From: a virus
Virus record (IMG/VR): IMGVR_UViG_3300022752_000018
Location: 1 to 64,000 of that record
DNA length: 64,000 nucleotides
Direction: 5' to 3' (one strand)
Shown: piece after piece, positions 6,936 to 15,471 of the stretch
Numbering within the stretch: the stretch's first letter is position 1
Layout of the letters: every line of letters begins with the position of its first letter
Notes under the pieces: model-generated
Seen by the model: only the letters and a program-made list of their open reading frames with translations
The model's database searches: none
What the model was told of the DNA's origin: nothing
Position numbers and translations under genes: made by a program

Positions 6936-7913
6936 TTATTGTTTATTGCGACTACGAATCATAGCTAAGATATCACTAGCTCTGCTGTCAGTACTTTTTG
7001 AATCATCTGTAGCTTTTGGTGTAGACTTAGGACTAGCCTTAGGAGTTGATTTAACTTCAACTTCCATGTCTGGATCCTCTATAGGTAGATCGCTAGCAGG
7101 ATTATTTGCTACTGGATCACCAGTTTTAGAACTAGCACCACTTGGCTTATAGTATTGCCCCCAACGACCCATATCAAATGCTTCACCATCTATACTGGCT
7201 TCGAACATTTCTTTAATAACTTTCAATTCAACCTCAGTAGGTTTCTTTGGAAGGAAATCTTTAAGATTAAACAATCCATGTTCTTTCAAAGCATCCTGTT
7301 CTTTTTCGCTAAGTGGACGACTACGACGACTCCATTTACTAGTCCCATAATCAGCATAACCACCTTTGCTTGATTTGATCAGTTTAAAATCTACTCCATT
7401 AACTACGTCAGTGGGTAGATCATCCATTTCTGGGTCCATCAAAGCCCCTTTGATAAGGGTAAAGATTTGAGGACCAATAATAAACCTACGAATAGGATTT
7501 TCTGGTATTTGATCTTCTTTAAGACCATCTTCTACTACAAAGCCTTGAAAAAGATAACTACGCTTTTTCCAATACTTACGACCCATTGCTTCAAGGTTAG
7601 GATCCTTAAACCAAGGACGCACTTCATTAAGGATTGGACAAGATTCACCGTACATTTCCATACAAGGAACCTGTACTGCTACTTTTTTATTGTCAGTTTC
7701 ACCTTTAATACCAGCGAACTCAAGTTTAATAACACTGCGCTCTACCCAAAAGAAGGTATTGCTTTCGTCGCCGTCTGGAAGGAATCTTACTGTGCTTTCG
7801 CCGCCTTCTTTTAAATTCCAGAAGGGGTAAATGGTGAGGTCTCCGCCTCCTGTTGAACCACCTTTAAGTTCTTGCTCTTTAAGTTTTGCCCTAATTTCTG
7901 CCAAAGTTGCCAT
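6936..7913 (-). CDS. gp32: gp32-like single-stranded DNA-binding protein
   Basis: Coats replicating and recombining ssDNA and organises the phage replisome. The N-terminus is basic (AEIRAKLKEQELKGG, a possible LAST-type cooperativity region). The core has YPFWNLKEGGESTVRFLPD, then the metal-binding region around PCMEMYGESCPI, RPWFKDP and YLFQGFVVED. The C-terminus becomes Ser/Thr/Lys/Asp-rich and ends in a short conserved helix (SDILAMIRSRNK). Only two of the zinc-site cysteines are evident locally, as in marine relatives. An AGGAGA ribosome site precedes the ATG. The leader carries repeats that could bind gp32 itself, as T4 gp32 autoregulates its translation. Confidence 0.93.
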   Translation of the reverse strand: MATLAEIRAKLKEQELKGGSTGGGDLTIYPFWNLKEGGESTVRFLPDGDESNTFFWVERSVIKLEFAGIKGETDNKKVAVQVPCMEMYGESCPILNEVRPWFKDPNLEAMGRKYWKKRSYLFQGFVVEDGLKEDQIPENPIRRFIIGPQIFTLIKGALMDPEMDDLPTDVVNGVDFKLIKSSKGGYADYGTSKWSRRSRPLSEKEQDALKEHGLFNLKDFLPKKPTEVELKVIKEMFEASIDGEAFDMGRWGQYYKPSGASSKTGDPVANNPASDLPIEDPDMEVEVKSTPKASPKSTPKATDDSKSTDSRASDILAMIRSRNKQ

Positions 7914-7926
7914 AGTTTTTCTCCTG

Positions 7927-7973
7927 TATTTGCCTATGTTTAAAATATTTGCCTATATGTCTGACACCTGTCA
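7927..7973 (-). promoter_or_regulatory. Candidate gp32 leader operator: direct repeats and palindrome
   Basis: TATTTGCCTAT occurs twice (7927-7937 and 7946-7956), 19 bases apart, just upstream of the gp32 ribosome site. A TGACA-CC-TGTCA palindrome lies at 7962-7973. T4 gp32 represses its own translation through leader binding; equivalence here is inference from position and repeat structure. Confidence 0.4.
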
Positions 7974-7978
7974 AACAA

Positions 7979-8004
7979 AACGCATACATGTTATTGTATG
8001 CGTT
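7979..8004 (-). terminator. Intrinsic terminator after the 747-aa gene
   Basis: AACGCATACA and TGTATGCGTT form a 10-bp perfect stem with a 6-base loop. On the minus strand it is followed by TTTTGTTTG. It lies between the stop of the 747-aa gene and gp32, so it separates the late structural run from the recombination block. Confidence 0.8.
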
Positions 8005-8006
8005 TG

Positions 8007-8014
8007 TATTTATA
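8007..8014 (-). promoter_or_regulatory. T4-type late promoter motif TATAAATA
   Basis: An exact TATAAATA on the minus strand, 26 bases after the preceding stop codon and immediately upstream of the terminator hairpin. In T4 this -10 motif is read by the gp55 sigma. Transcripts starting here would begin at or in the hairpin and continue into gp32. Confidence 0.5.
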
Positions 8015-8040
8015 AAATCAAGTAAAAAGGTTAATTAAAT

Positions 8041-10284
8041 CTATCGTAATCCTGCTATTTTTAAAATAGCACCCAATTCACCACTTTCTCTAGTGACTGG
8101 CTTGCCTTTTGGTGGGGGCGCTGTGGCACCATCTGGAGGACTTGGTATATTATTGATTACTCCTTTGTAATTAGGATTGGTTGGCTTTGGTGCTGCTGCT
8201 GATGGTTTATTATAAGCCTGTGATCCTCCACCTGCTCGTGCGTTTCCATAGTTTGGACTCATTTGTCCACTTACAATGCCTTCTTCTGCACCTTGATCAA
8301 AACTTGGTGATTTAATACCTGATAGTTCCAACATACGAGCCTGTTCATAACGTGCGTGATGACGCTCTTTAAGTTTTTCCATTATTCGACCACAGGCACC
8401 TTCTACCATACGATCAAACATTTCTGCTTTAGGATGTTTTGGATCAATACGATATTTTTCCTTTAACTCCTTACACATCTTTGTGACAAAGCCTTCTTCA
8501 CCAATAGTAAATGTACCATTGTTCTCATTGAAGAACCCACTAACACGACTAAAGATTTCATCTACTATACGGTGCATCATCTTTCCTTCCATCATAGGAG
8601 CGGCAGGGTTTGGTACCATTGGTCCTGGTGCTGCTCCACCGGCTGCTGCCATAGGATCCATTGGTGGTGCTGCTGGTGCTGCCATATCAGGAGCAGGCGG
8701 GGCTACAGCTTCGGGAGGTGGGGCTACAGCTTCGGGAGGTGGGGCTACAGCTTCGGGAGGCGGGGCTGCTGGTGCGGCCGCTGGTGGTGGGACAGTTGGG
8801 ACTGGGTCTGCTCCATCAAATCCTAAACGATCACTCAAGTCTGTTCCATTCTCTGCATCATAACTTCTTAAAAACTCATTTATGATTGGTCTAGCATCCA
8901 TTTCATCTAAACCAAGATCAGCTAATAGTTCAAAAGCTTTAGTTAACTTTCTTTCATCTATAATGCCACTAATACTATCCGCAGCATTTGCCCCATTTGT
9001 ACCTAATGGAAGTTCATTATTAAACAATTGCTTAAGCTGTTCTAATGCTTGATTTTGTACTTCTTCGTCACTATTAAACAAATCATCATTTTCACTAACA
9101 ATTTGATTTAAGTATTTTTCAAACATGCTAAATTCTTTAACATTTTTCAGACCTTGTTGAGCAAGATGTTTGGCACGACTATGTCCACCGTGTTTAGCTT
9201 TGTCTCCAGCTTCCTTACCCTTTTTAGGAGGATCTGGTTCAAATGGTGGATGATTGGGATTCTTAGGATCCCAAGGTTCTTTATCACCTTCTAGAATATC
9301 ATCTGCTGATAACTCTTTAATAGGTATTTGTGTTTCATCCACTAATCTATAAATATAAGGAAAGGCATCCTTAAGTTCTTCGTTAAAACTACGTACAGTT
9401 AACCTATCAATCCAATCATTTAATATATCTTCCGGAACATCGTTTTGAGTTCCAACACTAAAATTCTCTTTAAACTGAACATAATGTTTTTGTATTTGTA
9501 GAGCATGTATCTCTTCTTTGATATTTGTAATACGATCAATAACTTTATTTTGTATATTGCCCATATTCTCGCTAACCACAGGGCTGCGATCTACGTAAGT
9601 TTTAAATATTCTTAATTTACCTAATTCTTCACTAAGTCCAATAATATAATTACCAATATCATCAAAAAAACTTCCGCCTTCTGCGATATGACGAGCCATT
9701 GCTCTAGCACCATTTAAGTGTTTTATTGGATAACGAAATCTCTCACCAATTTGATTTTCTACATAGATATTTTCAATATGTTGAGTACGTCCGTTTGGAG
9801 CATTAAAATTAATAGGCTGAGTATGCCTTACTATAATCTTTGCTTCACCCATTTCTTGATAGCTAGTCTTGCTAGTACCAAATAATTTTGATTCATTCAT
9901 ATTATGTTCCTCAAGAGGATCTCTTTTAACTAAATTACTTTGGCTAGGATTTTGAGCATTAAAATTAAGTCCGTGTGTTTGAGCAAACTTGGGCAATATG
10001 GTTCTAATAAATTTGTCCCATGAACTGTTATTAATCTTATCAGTCCATTGAACATCTAAACCAGCACCTCCGTCATCGTCTTCTTGATTCAAACTTATTG
10101 TAACATTAACTAATTTCCTACCATTTTCATCAATAAAATTAAAATTAAATTTACGTGCATCTTTATCTTTCAAATTTACACCGTCAATTGGTTTATCATC
10201 CGCCGTACTTCTACGTAATGATGGAAATCTAGTTTGTAGCTGACGACCCAAATCTATAGCGATACGTTCAAAATTAGCACTCAT
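8041..10284 (-). CDS. Large conserved marine T4-like phage protein (747 aa), probably virion-associated
   Basis: Not assigned to a T4 gene. Residues 1-110 contain a conserved block (WDKFIRTILPKFAQTHGLNF). Residues 130-320 carry a second domain (GRTQHIENIYVENQIGERFRYPIKHLNGARAMARHIAEGG) that I associate with a conserved cyanophage family of unknown role. Residues 500-565 are a Pro/Ala-rich linker with three identical 7-residue repeats. The C-terminal part has a short helical domain (residues about 565-660) followed by another disordered Pro-rich tail. It follows the large terminase by 11 bases and ends at a strong terminator. The linker-domain layout suggests a structural protein; no enzyme motif is visible. 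Confidence 0.7.
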   Translation of the reverse strand: MSANFERIAIDLGRQLQTRFPSLRRSTADDKPIDGVNLKDKDARKFNFNFIDENGRKLVNVTISLNQEDDDGGAGLDVQWTDKINNSSWDKFIRTILPKFAQTHGLNFNAQNPSQSNLVKRDPLEEHNMNESKLFGTSKTSYQEMGEAKIIVRHTQPINFNAPNGRTQHIENIYVENQIGERFRYPIKHLNGARAMARHIAEGGSFFDDIGNYIIGLSEELGKLRIFKTYVDRSPVVSENMGNIQNKVIDRITNIKEEIHALQIQKHYVQFKENFSVGTQNDVPEDILNDWIDRLTVRSFNEELKDAFPYIYRLVDETQIPIKELSADDILEGDKEPWDPKNPNHPPFEPDPPKKGKEAGDKAKHGGHSRAKHLAQQGLKNVKEFSMFEKYLNQIVSENDDLFNSDEEVQNQALEQLKQLFNNELPLGTNGANAADSISGIIDERKLTKAFELLADLGLDEMDARPIINEFLRSYDAENGTDLSDRLGFDGADPVPTVPPPAAAPAAPPPEAVAPPPEAVAPPPEAVAPPAPDMAAPAAPPMDPMAAAGGAAPGPMVPNPAAPMMEGKMMHRIVDEIFSRVSGFFNENNGTFTIGEEGFVTKMCKELKEKYRIDPKHPKAEMFDRMVEGACGRIMEKLKERHHARYEQARMLELSGIKSPSFDQGAEEGIVSGQMSPNYGNARAGGGSQAYNKPSAAAPKPTNPNYKGVINNIPSPPDGATAPPPKGKPVTRESGELGAILKIAGLR
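8701..8763 (-). repeat. Three tandem 21-bp repeats (Pro/Ala linker)
   Basis: Units at 8701-8721, 8722-8742 and 8743-8763 are identical except for one base in the last. Each encodes PPPEAVA within the linker of the 747-aa protein. Near-perfect DNA identity implies recent slippage or expansion. Confidence 0.92.
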
Positions 10285-10295
10285 AGTGTTATTTA

Positions 10296-11879
10296 TTAGA
10301 AACCTTGTGAAACGAATATTGGTAGTGGAGGTGAGAAATCCTCCGCAGTATGTAGACCACTTAGACTTTCAAACACTCTCGGATCCCAATCTGCTACTAG
10401 ATTACTCATTCTACACAGTAATAGCAAAGCACTAACAAGGTCATCATGATCTCCTTCTTTAGCCTTAAAAGTAAATCCATGAGCTATAAATGCTTTAAGT
10501 TCACTGATCATAGGACGACTATATATTTCCATTTGTCCTGTTTCTATTAGTGCTTTTAACCTAGCACAAGCAGCGATTTTAGCACTATGTGTAGTGTTAA
10601 ATCCTTTGCGGAATTTACGTACATGCCCTTTGCGTATAGGTTCACTAACCATAAGTCCAGGAAATTTCTCTTCCCCTTGATCACGTATCACTACTAGACC
10701 TGCTTCCCCTACAGTATTATTTTCTATACTCCAATAAATGTTATTAATATTTCCTTCCATTTGACTAGAAATATAATCTAGTATATCTTTCAATACCTTA
10801 ATTTGTCCTTGAATAGGTGTTATATTATGATACCATTCTGCTACTTGCTTAAAACTAGGCAATTCAAATACTACAATAGCACTGTAATTTCCGCCTGTAC
10901 CTAAACTAGGGTCCAAAGCAACAAGATATAACATTTCTGGATCAATCTTTCTATACCAACGTGTTTGCCCCATTCTAAAAATAGGATCCCGTCCAACTAA
11001 TTCACTTAATCTAATACTGTTGATAAGTGTTTCATCATAGATCAAAAACTCACAGCCGTATTCACGACGAAAACGTTCTTCACCAATACGACCTTGTTCT
11101 TCCCTTGCCCACTGCTCATCACGATCTGGGTGCTCATTCCAACTACAGGTAAATGGAAAGAATCCATTCAATCCTAGTTCTGCCTCATTGCCAAACTCAT
11201 CAAACTTGTTATTAGCTTCTTTCCATATGTTAGCAAAAGTATCCTCATCACTATTTGGTGTGCTAGTAATAATAGCACGACCACCAGTTGCCAATGTTGG
11301 GCTTATTGAAGTCCAAAACTCGTCAGCAATGTTAGGTGGAACAAAAGCGAACTCATCACAATATAGTAGGGATATGGACATACCACGACCAGTATTACCA
11401 GTAGTTGTAGCACTGACAATACGACTACCGTTGTCAAATTCTATACTACCTTTGTTATAGTTAATAACACCACATCGAATAAAATCAGGACACAATTCAT
11501 AAGCATAACGTAGACGCTGCATAATTTCATAAGCACCAGTGTATTTGTGAGCTGCTATAAGAATTGTTTGATCTGGGTTAAACATAGCATACCATAACAA
11601 ATAACACACAGCACAGGTAGTTTTACCCATCTGACGTGGTAGCATATTTACTGTAAATCTATGATTATGATAGGCATACATAAGCCTTTCTTGAAAATCA
11701 AAAGGTTCAAATAACAACTTTCCCCTTACAGGATGTTGAATATAGTAGAAGTTTTTGCTGAAGTGTAGATATCCAGTATCAGGATCGCTACATAGTAGCA
11801 AATCCTGTATCTGTTGTTCTGTAAATTTTTCTTTCTTGTGTGCTTTTTTAGTTAGTACACCATCTAACGACTTAGCCAT
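10296..11879 (-). CDS. gp17: Large terminase subunit gp17 (packaging ATPase and nuclease)
   Basis: The motor that cuts concatemeric DNA and pumps it into the prohead. The N-terminal ATPase has a Walker A-like PRQMGKTT at residues 81-88, a Walker B LLYCDE at 171-176 (catalytic Glu176) and a coupling TSTPN motif near 206-209. The C-terminal RNase H-fold nuclease shows ALDPSLGTGG (Asp323), Glu386 in WSIENN, and GDHDD (Asp479/480). 527 residues is somewhat shorter than T4 gp17 but complete. The ATG overlaps the stop of the upstream gene by one base. Confidence 0.97.
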   Translation of the reverse strand: MAKSLDGVLTKKAHKKEKFTEQQIQDLLLCSDPDTGYLHFSKNFYYIQHPVRGKLLFEPFDFQERLMYAYHNHRFTVNMLPRQMGKTTCAVCYLLWYAMFNPDQTILIAAHKYTGAYEIMQRLRYAYELCPDFIRCGVINYNKGSIEFDNGSRIVSATTTGNTGRGMSISLLYCDEFAFVPPNIADEFWTSISPTLATGGRAIITSTPNSDEDTFANIWKEANNKFDEFGNEAELGLNGFFPFTCSWNEHPDRDEQWAREEQGRIGEERFRREYGCEFLIYDETLINSIRLSELVGRDPIFRMGQTRWYRKIDPEMLYLVALDPSLGTGGNYSAIVVFELPSFKQVAEWYHNITPIQGQIKVLKDILDYISSQMEGNINNIYWSIENNTVGEAGLVVIRDQGEEKFPGLMVSEPIRKGHVRKFRKGFNTTHSAKIAACARLKALIETGQMEIYSRPMISELKAFIAHGFTFKAKEGDHDDLVSALLLLCRMSNLVADWDPRVFESLSGLHTAEDFSPPLPIFVSQGF

Positions 11880-12433
11880 TATCTAGTTTTTACTTCTTTA
11901 TACAAATTAACTAACTTGCCCTTAAGAGTTTCTGCTAAAGGATTACCGCCACCATTTACTTTAGGTGCTTCACGGCCTTTACTGTTCATATCATCACCTG
12001 TAGATAATACAGCATCCATGCCACTCATTTCTGGTTGAGGCGTATTGGCATATTCTTCATCCATATCTGGCTCTTTTCCAAACATTGGTTTTTTATCGGG
12101 CATTCCGTGATCCATATCGCTATCTGGACCCATATCATCACCATGTTCTTGTCCATCTACGCCCACTAATACACCTGCTAGGCTTGCATCTGGACTATTA
12201 TCGCCGCCTGGCATATCATCTCCCCTACCTTGAAGTATATTAAGTAATTCACGAATGCCTTCAGCGCCACTAGCGTTCATATTAACACTCATGGTAGTTG
12301 GGCGTTCATCCATACCTCCTAATGGGCTCATACCCATCATACCACATTCTTCAACAGGCTGTTCACTTTCATTAAGTACTTGACGACCTTGATCCAGTGC
12401 TGCTATTTTTTTATAAAGTTTATTAAAATCCAT
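11879..12433 (-). CDS. Conserved acidic phage protein between gp16 and gp17 (184 aa)
   Basis: Starts with MDFNKLYKKIAALDQGRQVLNE and continues as a low-complexity, Met-, Gly- and Asp-rich protein with a short helical C-terminus (LAETLKGKLVNLYKEVKTR). The LNE at residues 20-22 fits the (L/I)xE cleavage consensus of the T4 prohead protease gp21, so it could be a prohead core or internal protein; this is inference. It overlaps gp17 by one base and follows the 185-aa gene by 11 bases. No homolog with known function is recognised. Confidence 0.65.
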   Translation of the reverse strand: MDFNKLYKKIAALDQGRQVLNESEQPVEECGMMGMSPLGGMDERPTTMSVNMNASGAEGIRELLNILQGRGDDMPGGDNSPDASLAGVLVGVDGQEHGDDMGPDSDMDHGMPDKKPMFGKEPDMDEEYANTPQPEMSGMDAVLSTGDDMNSKGREAPKVNGGGNPLAETLKGKLVNLYKEVKTR

Positions 12434-12444
12434 ATTAGCGTCCT

Positions 12445-13002
12445 TTACTTTGACTTAGGTGCTGATGCAGTAGGAGCGCTTTTGGCTAATAATTGATCAT
12501 TTACACCTTTATATTCTGTTCCATTATGATTACTTTTACTCAATTCTTTTAAAAAGCTCATCATTTTTTTCTCACCTACTAAATCTTGACCATTAACATC
12601 TTCTAAATTTGCGTTATTTAAAAGTGCAGGAGCTTTAGTACCTATTCTATTTTTTCCTGCTATTGAATAATCTTGATCTAATTGTTCAAGCTCTGTTCTT
12701 ACTATGATATTACCACTACTCATTCTTAGTGTTTCTGCTAGTCTAGCTGCAATTTCTTGTGTAGTACTAGGATAATTACAGGTAATATCAAATATGTTCA
12801 CATGAGTAAACTTAAGATTTGGAAAATCTAACGGACTTTCAGTGATTGGGGTTCTTTTTGGTGCGCTTACATTTACACAATCAAATTTACTCAATGAAAT
12901 TTTGATAGCTTCCCTAATTTTTTTGTCTACATCTCCGGCAATTTTCACCTTAAATGTATAGACTTTTTTACTTTCTATAAGATATTGTTTAAAAGTACTC
13001 AT
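12445..13002 (-). CDS. Probable internal head protein with capsid-targeting-like N-terminus (185 aa)
   Basis: The first 11 residues, MSTFKQYLIES, closely resemble the T4 capsid-targeting sequence (MKTYQEFIAEA type), with LIE forming a gp21 (L/I)xE cleavage site after residue 10. After it comes a compact domain (YTFKVKIAGDVDKKIREAIKISL, then KRTPITESPLDFP and VNIFDITCNYPS) that I associate with conserved marine T4-like proteins next to the terminase. The C-terminus is polar. The role is inferred as a protein packaged in the prohead core and trimmed on maturation. It lies between the gp16-like gene and gp17. Confidence 0.65.
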   Translation of the reverse strand: MSTFKQYLIESKKVYTFKVKIAGDVDKKIREAIKISLSKFDCVNVSAPKRTPITESPLDFPNLKFTHVNIFDITCNYPSTTQEIAARLAETLRMSSGNIIVRTELEQLDQDYSIAGKNRIGTKAPALLNNANLEDVNGQDLVGEKKMMSFLKELSKSNHNGTEYKGVNDQLLAKSAPTASAPKSK

Positions 13003-13023
13003 GTTTATTCCATTATACTATAT

Positions 13024-13500
13024 TTATTTAATATTCTTTAATTTTTCAAGTAGGCTATTGCGATCAGTAACTATATATCCATCCCCTGGAATATTAACAC
13101 CTTTAATAGCCTCTGCTTCTGCATCTTGATCTAGTTTAGCTTTCTTAATCTGTAGTTCAATCATCTTGAGTTTTTTGTCCATCTTTGCTGCTTTAGCTTC
13201 AATAGCATTCTTAAGCATGGTTCCTGCTACTTCAAAAATACGACCACTATATCTAGCCTCTACATTCATACCTAAGTCCATTAGATCATCATAAGCATTA
13301 GTGGCACGTTGGGCTAAATCATCAAATTCTGTATCACTTAGATCACCTAAACCCTTAACCTGTGGTAGAGCGGCACTGATTTTATCAAATTCGGCTATGT
13401 CACGCATAAAAGATTCAGGCTTTTCATGCTGTTTCCTTTCTTCTTTTATGATTTTCTTGTTCTCTGGCAGATTTAAAATTTCTTCGAGTTTTTTAGTCAT
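13024..13500 (-). CDS. gp16: Small terminase subunit gp16-like
   Basis: 158 residues, the size of T4 gp16, and almost entirely helical. The central segment (YDDLMDLGMNVEARYSGRIFEVAGTMLKNAIEAKAAKMDKK) matches the coiled-coil core pattern of marine gp16 proteins, flanked by polar ends. Small terminases form a ring that recognises phage DNA and regulates gp17. Genomic position supports this: two small genes upstream of gp17 and directly after gp4. Sequence conservation of gp16 is low, so the call rests on pattern and context. Confidence 0.7.
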   Translation of the reverse strand: MTKKLEEILNLPENKKIIKEERKQHEKPESFMRDIAEFDKISAALPQVKGLGDLSDTEFDDLAQRATNAYDDLMDLGMNVEARYSGRIFEVAGTMLKNAIEAKAAKMDKKLKMIELQIKKAKLDQDAEAEAIKGVNIPGDGYIVTDRNSLLEKLKNIK

Positions 13501-13507
13501 AAACTAT

Positions 13508-13945
13508 TTATCTTGATTTGCCCTGATGAAAAATATCTGTTTCATTTAGGACTCTAAACCGTATACCATTGTTTCTACACCACTGTGTGGCAGCTGCCCA
13601 TTTAGCTTGATTAACTATATATGCTGTGGCTCTGGCTGCATTTTTACCTACTTTTTCCATTATTTGTTGATTTTGAGGTTTAATTTCAATAAGCTCACTA
13701 ATCATTTTGCCAGATTTGTCTGTATATTGTATAAAAAAATCTGGCACATATACTGTTTGTCTATTTGTAACAGGGTTCCTATATGGTATTTTAATAGCTT
13801 CACTGGCCCATCTTTGTATGTTATTATTATTATCGCAAAAATTCATAAATGCCCATTCCCAACTACTTCTATACAAGGGAGAGGAATTACCTACATATTT
13901 TTGAGGATTCTTAGGAGTGAATTTGCCTTTAGCAAATTTACTCAT
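13508..13945 (-). CDS. gp4: Head completion protein gp4
   Basis: Residues 8-75 carry the gp4 signature: GKFTPKNPQKYVGN, then YRSSWEWAFMNFCD, WASEAIKIPYRNPVTNR and VYVPDFFIQY. The Glu and Asp in SSWE, PDF and EIKP are arranged like a TnsA/restriction-endonuclease fold. In T4, gp4 is needed to complete DNA-filled heads before tail joining. 145 residues is the usual size. The ATG overlaps the upstream stop by 4 bases (ATGA). Confidence 0.9.
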   Translation of the reverse strand: MSKFAKGKFTPKNPQKYVGNSSPLYRSSWEWAFMNFCDNNNNIQRWASEAIKIPYRNPVTNRQTVYVPDFFIQYTDKSGKMISELIEIKPQNQQIMEKVGKNAARATAYIVNQAKWAAATQWCRNNGIRFRVLNETDIFHQGKSR

Positions 13946-14307
13946 ACAAGTATATTTCTACTTTCAAAAGTTTCATCTGTCCTCACTACTTTAAATCCTA
14001 GGACACTTGTTTGTGTTCTATTAGCATTTAAAATTTGTGTTATAATTACACCTAATTGAGCATCTGAAAGATTATTAAGTTTTTCTAATAATTCAAACAC
14101 ATTTACATTATCTATTCTAGATTGATTTAGTAAAACTATACTAGTACTTCTAGCAGCGAGATCATCAAATCCTCTTTTAACAAAAAAAGAATAGACTGCA
14201 TCTATTAAATTACTTGGAAAACTGATTTCTTTATCGAAATAGTTATTAAAAAACTGCCTAATTTCCTGTTTACCTTCATCCTTTTCAGTTGGTAAATTAG
14301 AGTTCAT
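13942..14307 (-). CDS. Conserved small structural-block protein (121 aa)
   Basis: An all-helical protein: residues 17-55 (IRQFFNNYFDKEISFPSNLIDAVYSFFVKRGFDD) and 60-95 (DNVNVFELLEKLNNLSDAQLGVIITQILNANR). This pattern recurs upstream of gp4 in marine T4-like phages, where it has no firm function. It is coupled to both neighbours by 4-base overlaps, so it is co-translated with the tube-like gene and gp4, suggesting a virion assembly role. Confidence 0.7.
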   Translation of the reverse strand: MNSNLPTEKDEGKQEIRQFFNNYFDKEISFPSNLIDAVYSFFVKRGFDDLAARSTSIVLLNQSRIDNVNVFELLEKLNNLSDAQLGVIITQILNANRTQTSVLGFKVVRTDETFESRNILV

Positions 14308-15380
14308 ACTCCCCCTCCTGCAGGTTGATTTAAATTAACATTACTTAGGGTTGCATCTGTTTTAGTTTCTTTATTTGGAAGAGGAACTTTAATGCTTCCA
14401 AGCCCACCACTTAAAATAGCACCAGCACCACCAATAGCAGCAGCAACAGCAATCCCAGTTAATTCCTGTTTAGCGCCTTGTTTATTAATATTCTTAGCAT
14501 TTTGATATGTATTAATTGCGCCAATAGCTGCGCCTAAATAATCACCTTTAGCAGCTTGATCCAATACAGTACCTACCCCATCAAAAACACCTCCAACACC
14601 AAAAATATTTCTTGAACCACCGCCTAACGGACTTAATGGACTTGGTGATCTATCATAGTGGTCTTGTCCAAATCCTTTAACTTGTCCACTTTCTACTGTA
14701 CCTGTATTGTACTTCACTGCTTCAAAATTAATTGTCATTTGACATTCTGCTGGTACACCGCCCTGATCGCTACTTGATACTTGATCATGAGTAAAACTTT
14801 GAATAAGAGGATTTATTAAGGTGTAACTTACAAACTCACGCTTATTAATTTGATATAAGGTTATCTCATTAAAAAAAGGTATAGTACTATTGTTATCAAA
14901 ACCATGAGGACCACGAATATAATTGTATCCTTTATATGCTGATCTCTCATAGGCACCAGTTACTTCTGCTGTAACTGAATCTGCGTAATAATACTTGTAG
15001 TATGATTGCCACATCATATTAACAATATGTGCTCTATCATCTATAAATCTAAAAGTCATAGGACCAAAATCATGAGTTAATTGTACAACTTTTTTCCTAT
15101 TATATTGATTTACAGTTTGAGTCCTTACATTAAACCTAGGAAGATCTACACTCTTAACTAATAAACCCAATTCTACTCTATGACGTTGTGTTAACTGAGG
15201 CATTAACACTGCGCTACTGTTTATGTCAAAATAAACATGATAAAGAAATTTAGCCTTAGGTGCTAACCTAAAATAATCATCTACAAATGTACGAGCAGCA
15301 TGTTGCCAATCACCCATTTGGCCTTTAGGACGTAAAAATGCGTGTCCTATTTGATTTAAATATGCATTCAACTTTGGCAT
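14304..15380 (-). CDS. Tail-tube-fold baseplate protein, gp54-like
   Basis: The N-terminal 230 residues have tail-tube-family features: KFLYHVYFDINSSA, then VKSVDLPRFNVRTQTVNQYNRKKVVQ (the conserved strand-loop of gp19/gp54 proteins), DFGPMTFRFIDD and CQMTINFEAVKYNTG. The C-terminal 120 residues are Gly/Ala-rich with a probable membrane-like or flexible stretch (GIAVAAAIGGAGAILSGGLGSI). T4 gp54 (320 aa) caps the baseplate and nucleates the gp19 tube; size and fold fit, but a different tube-like baseplate protein is possible. It has its own promoter-like site behind a terminator. Confidence 0.6.
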   Translation of the reverse strand: MPKLNAYLNQIGHAFLRPKGQMGDWQHAARTFVDDYFRLAPKAKFLYHVYFDINSSAVLMPQLTQRHRVELGLLVKSVDLPRFNVRTQTVNQYNRKKVVQLTHDFGPMTFRFIDDRAHIVNMMWQSYYKYYYADSVTAEVTGAYERSAYKGYNYIRGPHGFDNNSTIPFFNEITLYQINKREFVSYTLINPLIQSFTHDQVSSSDQGGVPAECQMTINFEAVKYNTGTVESGQVKGFGQDHYDRSPSPLSPLGGGSRNIFGVGGVFDGVGTVLDQAAKGDYLGAAIGAINTYQNAKNINKQGAKQELTGIAVAAAIGGAGAILSGGLGSIKVPLPNKETKTDATLSNVNLNQPAGGGV

Positions 15381-15400
15381 ACTAATATTTAGTAATAGTA

Positions 15401-15430
15401 ATTAAAGTACACTATAATCAAAATAGTCAA
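15401..15430 (-). promoter_or_regulatory. Sigma70-like promoter before the gp54-like gene
   Basis: On the minus strand TTGACT (15425-15430) and TTTAAT (15401-15406) are separated by 18 bases, directly after the terminator of the tube gene and 21 bases before the next ATG. Each hexamer has five of six consensus bases. Confidence 0.4.
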
Positions 15431-15434
15431 TAAA

Positions 15435-15454
15435 AAAGGGCTCGAAAGCCCTTT
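15435..15454. terminator. Bidirectional intrinsic terminator after gp19
   Basis: AAAGGGCT and AGCCCTTT form a perfect 8-bp stem closed by a CGAA tetraloop. On the minus strand a TTTTTTATT run follows, and on the plus strand TTTGTTTATTT. It lies 17 bases after the gp19 stop codon. Confidence 0.92.
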
Positions 15455-15471
15455 GTTTATTTGTATAAAAA

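Noticed and set aside
8483-8885. Plus-strand frames over the Pro/Ala linker (Gly/Ala- or Trp/Arg-rich proteins).
   Set aside because: They are antisense shadows of the low-complexity linker of the 747-aa gene, without ribosome sites.
9345-9353. Plus-strand TATAAATA inside the 747-aa gene.
   Set aside because: It lies deep in an opposing gene with no plus-strand gene downstream for many kilobases; most likely chance in AT-rich DNA.
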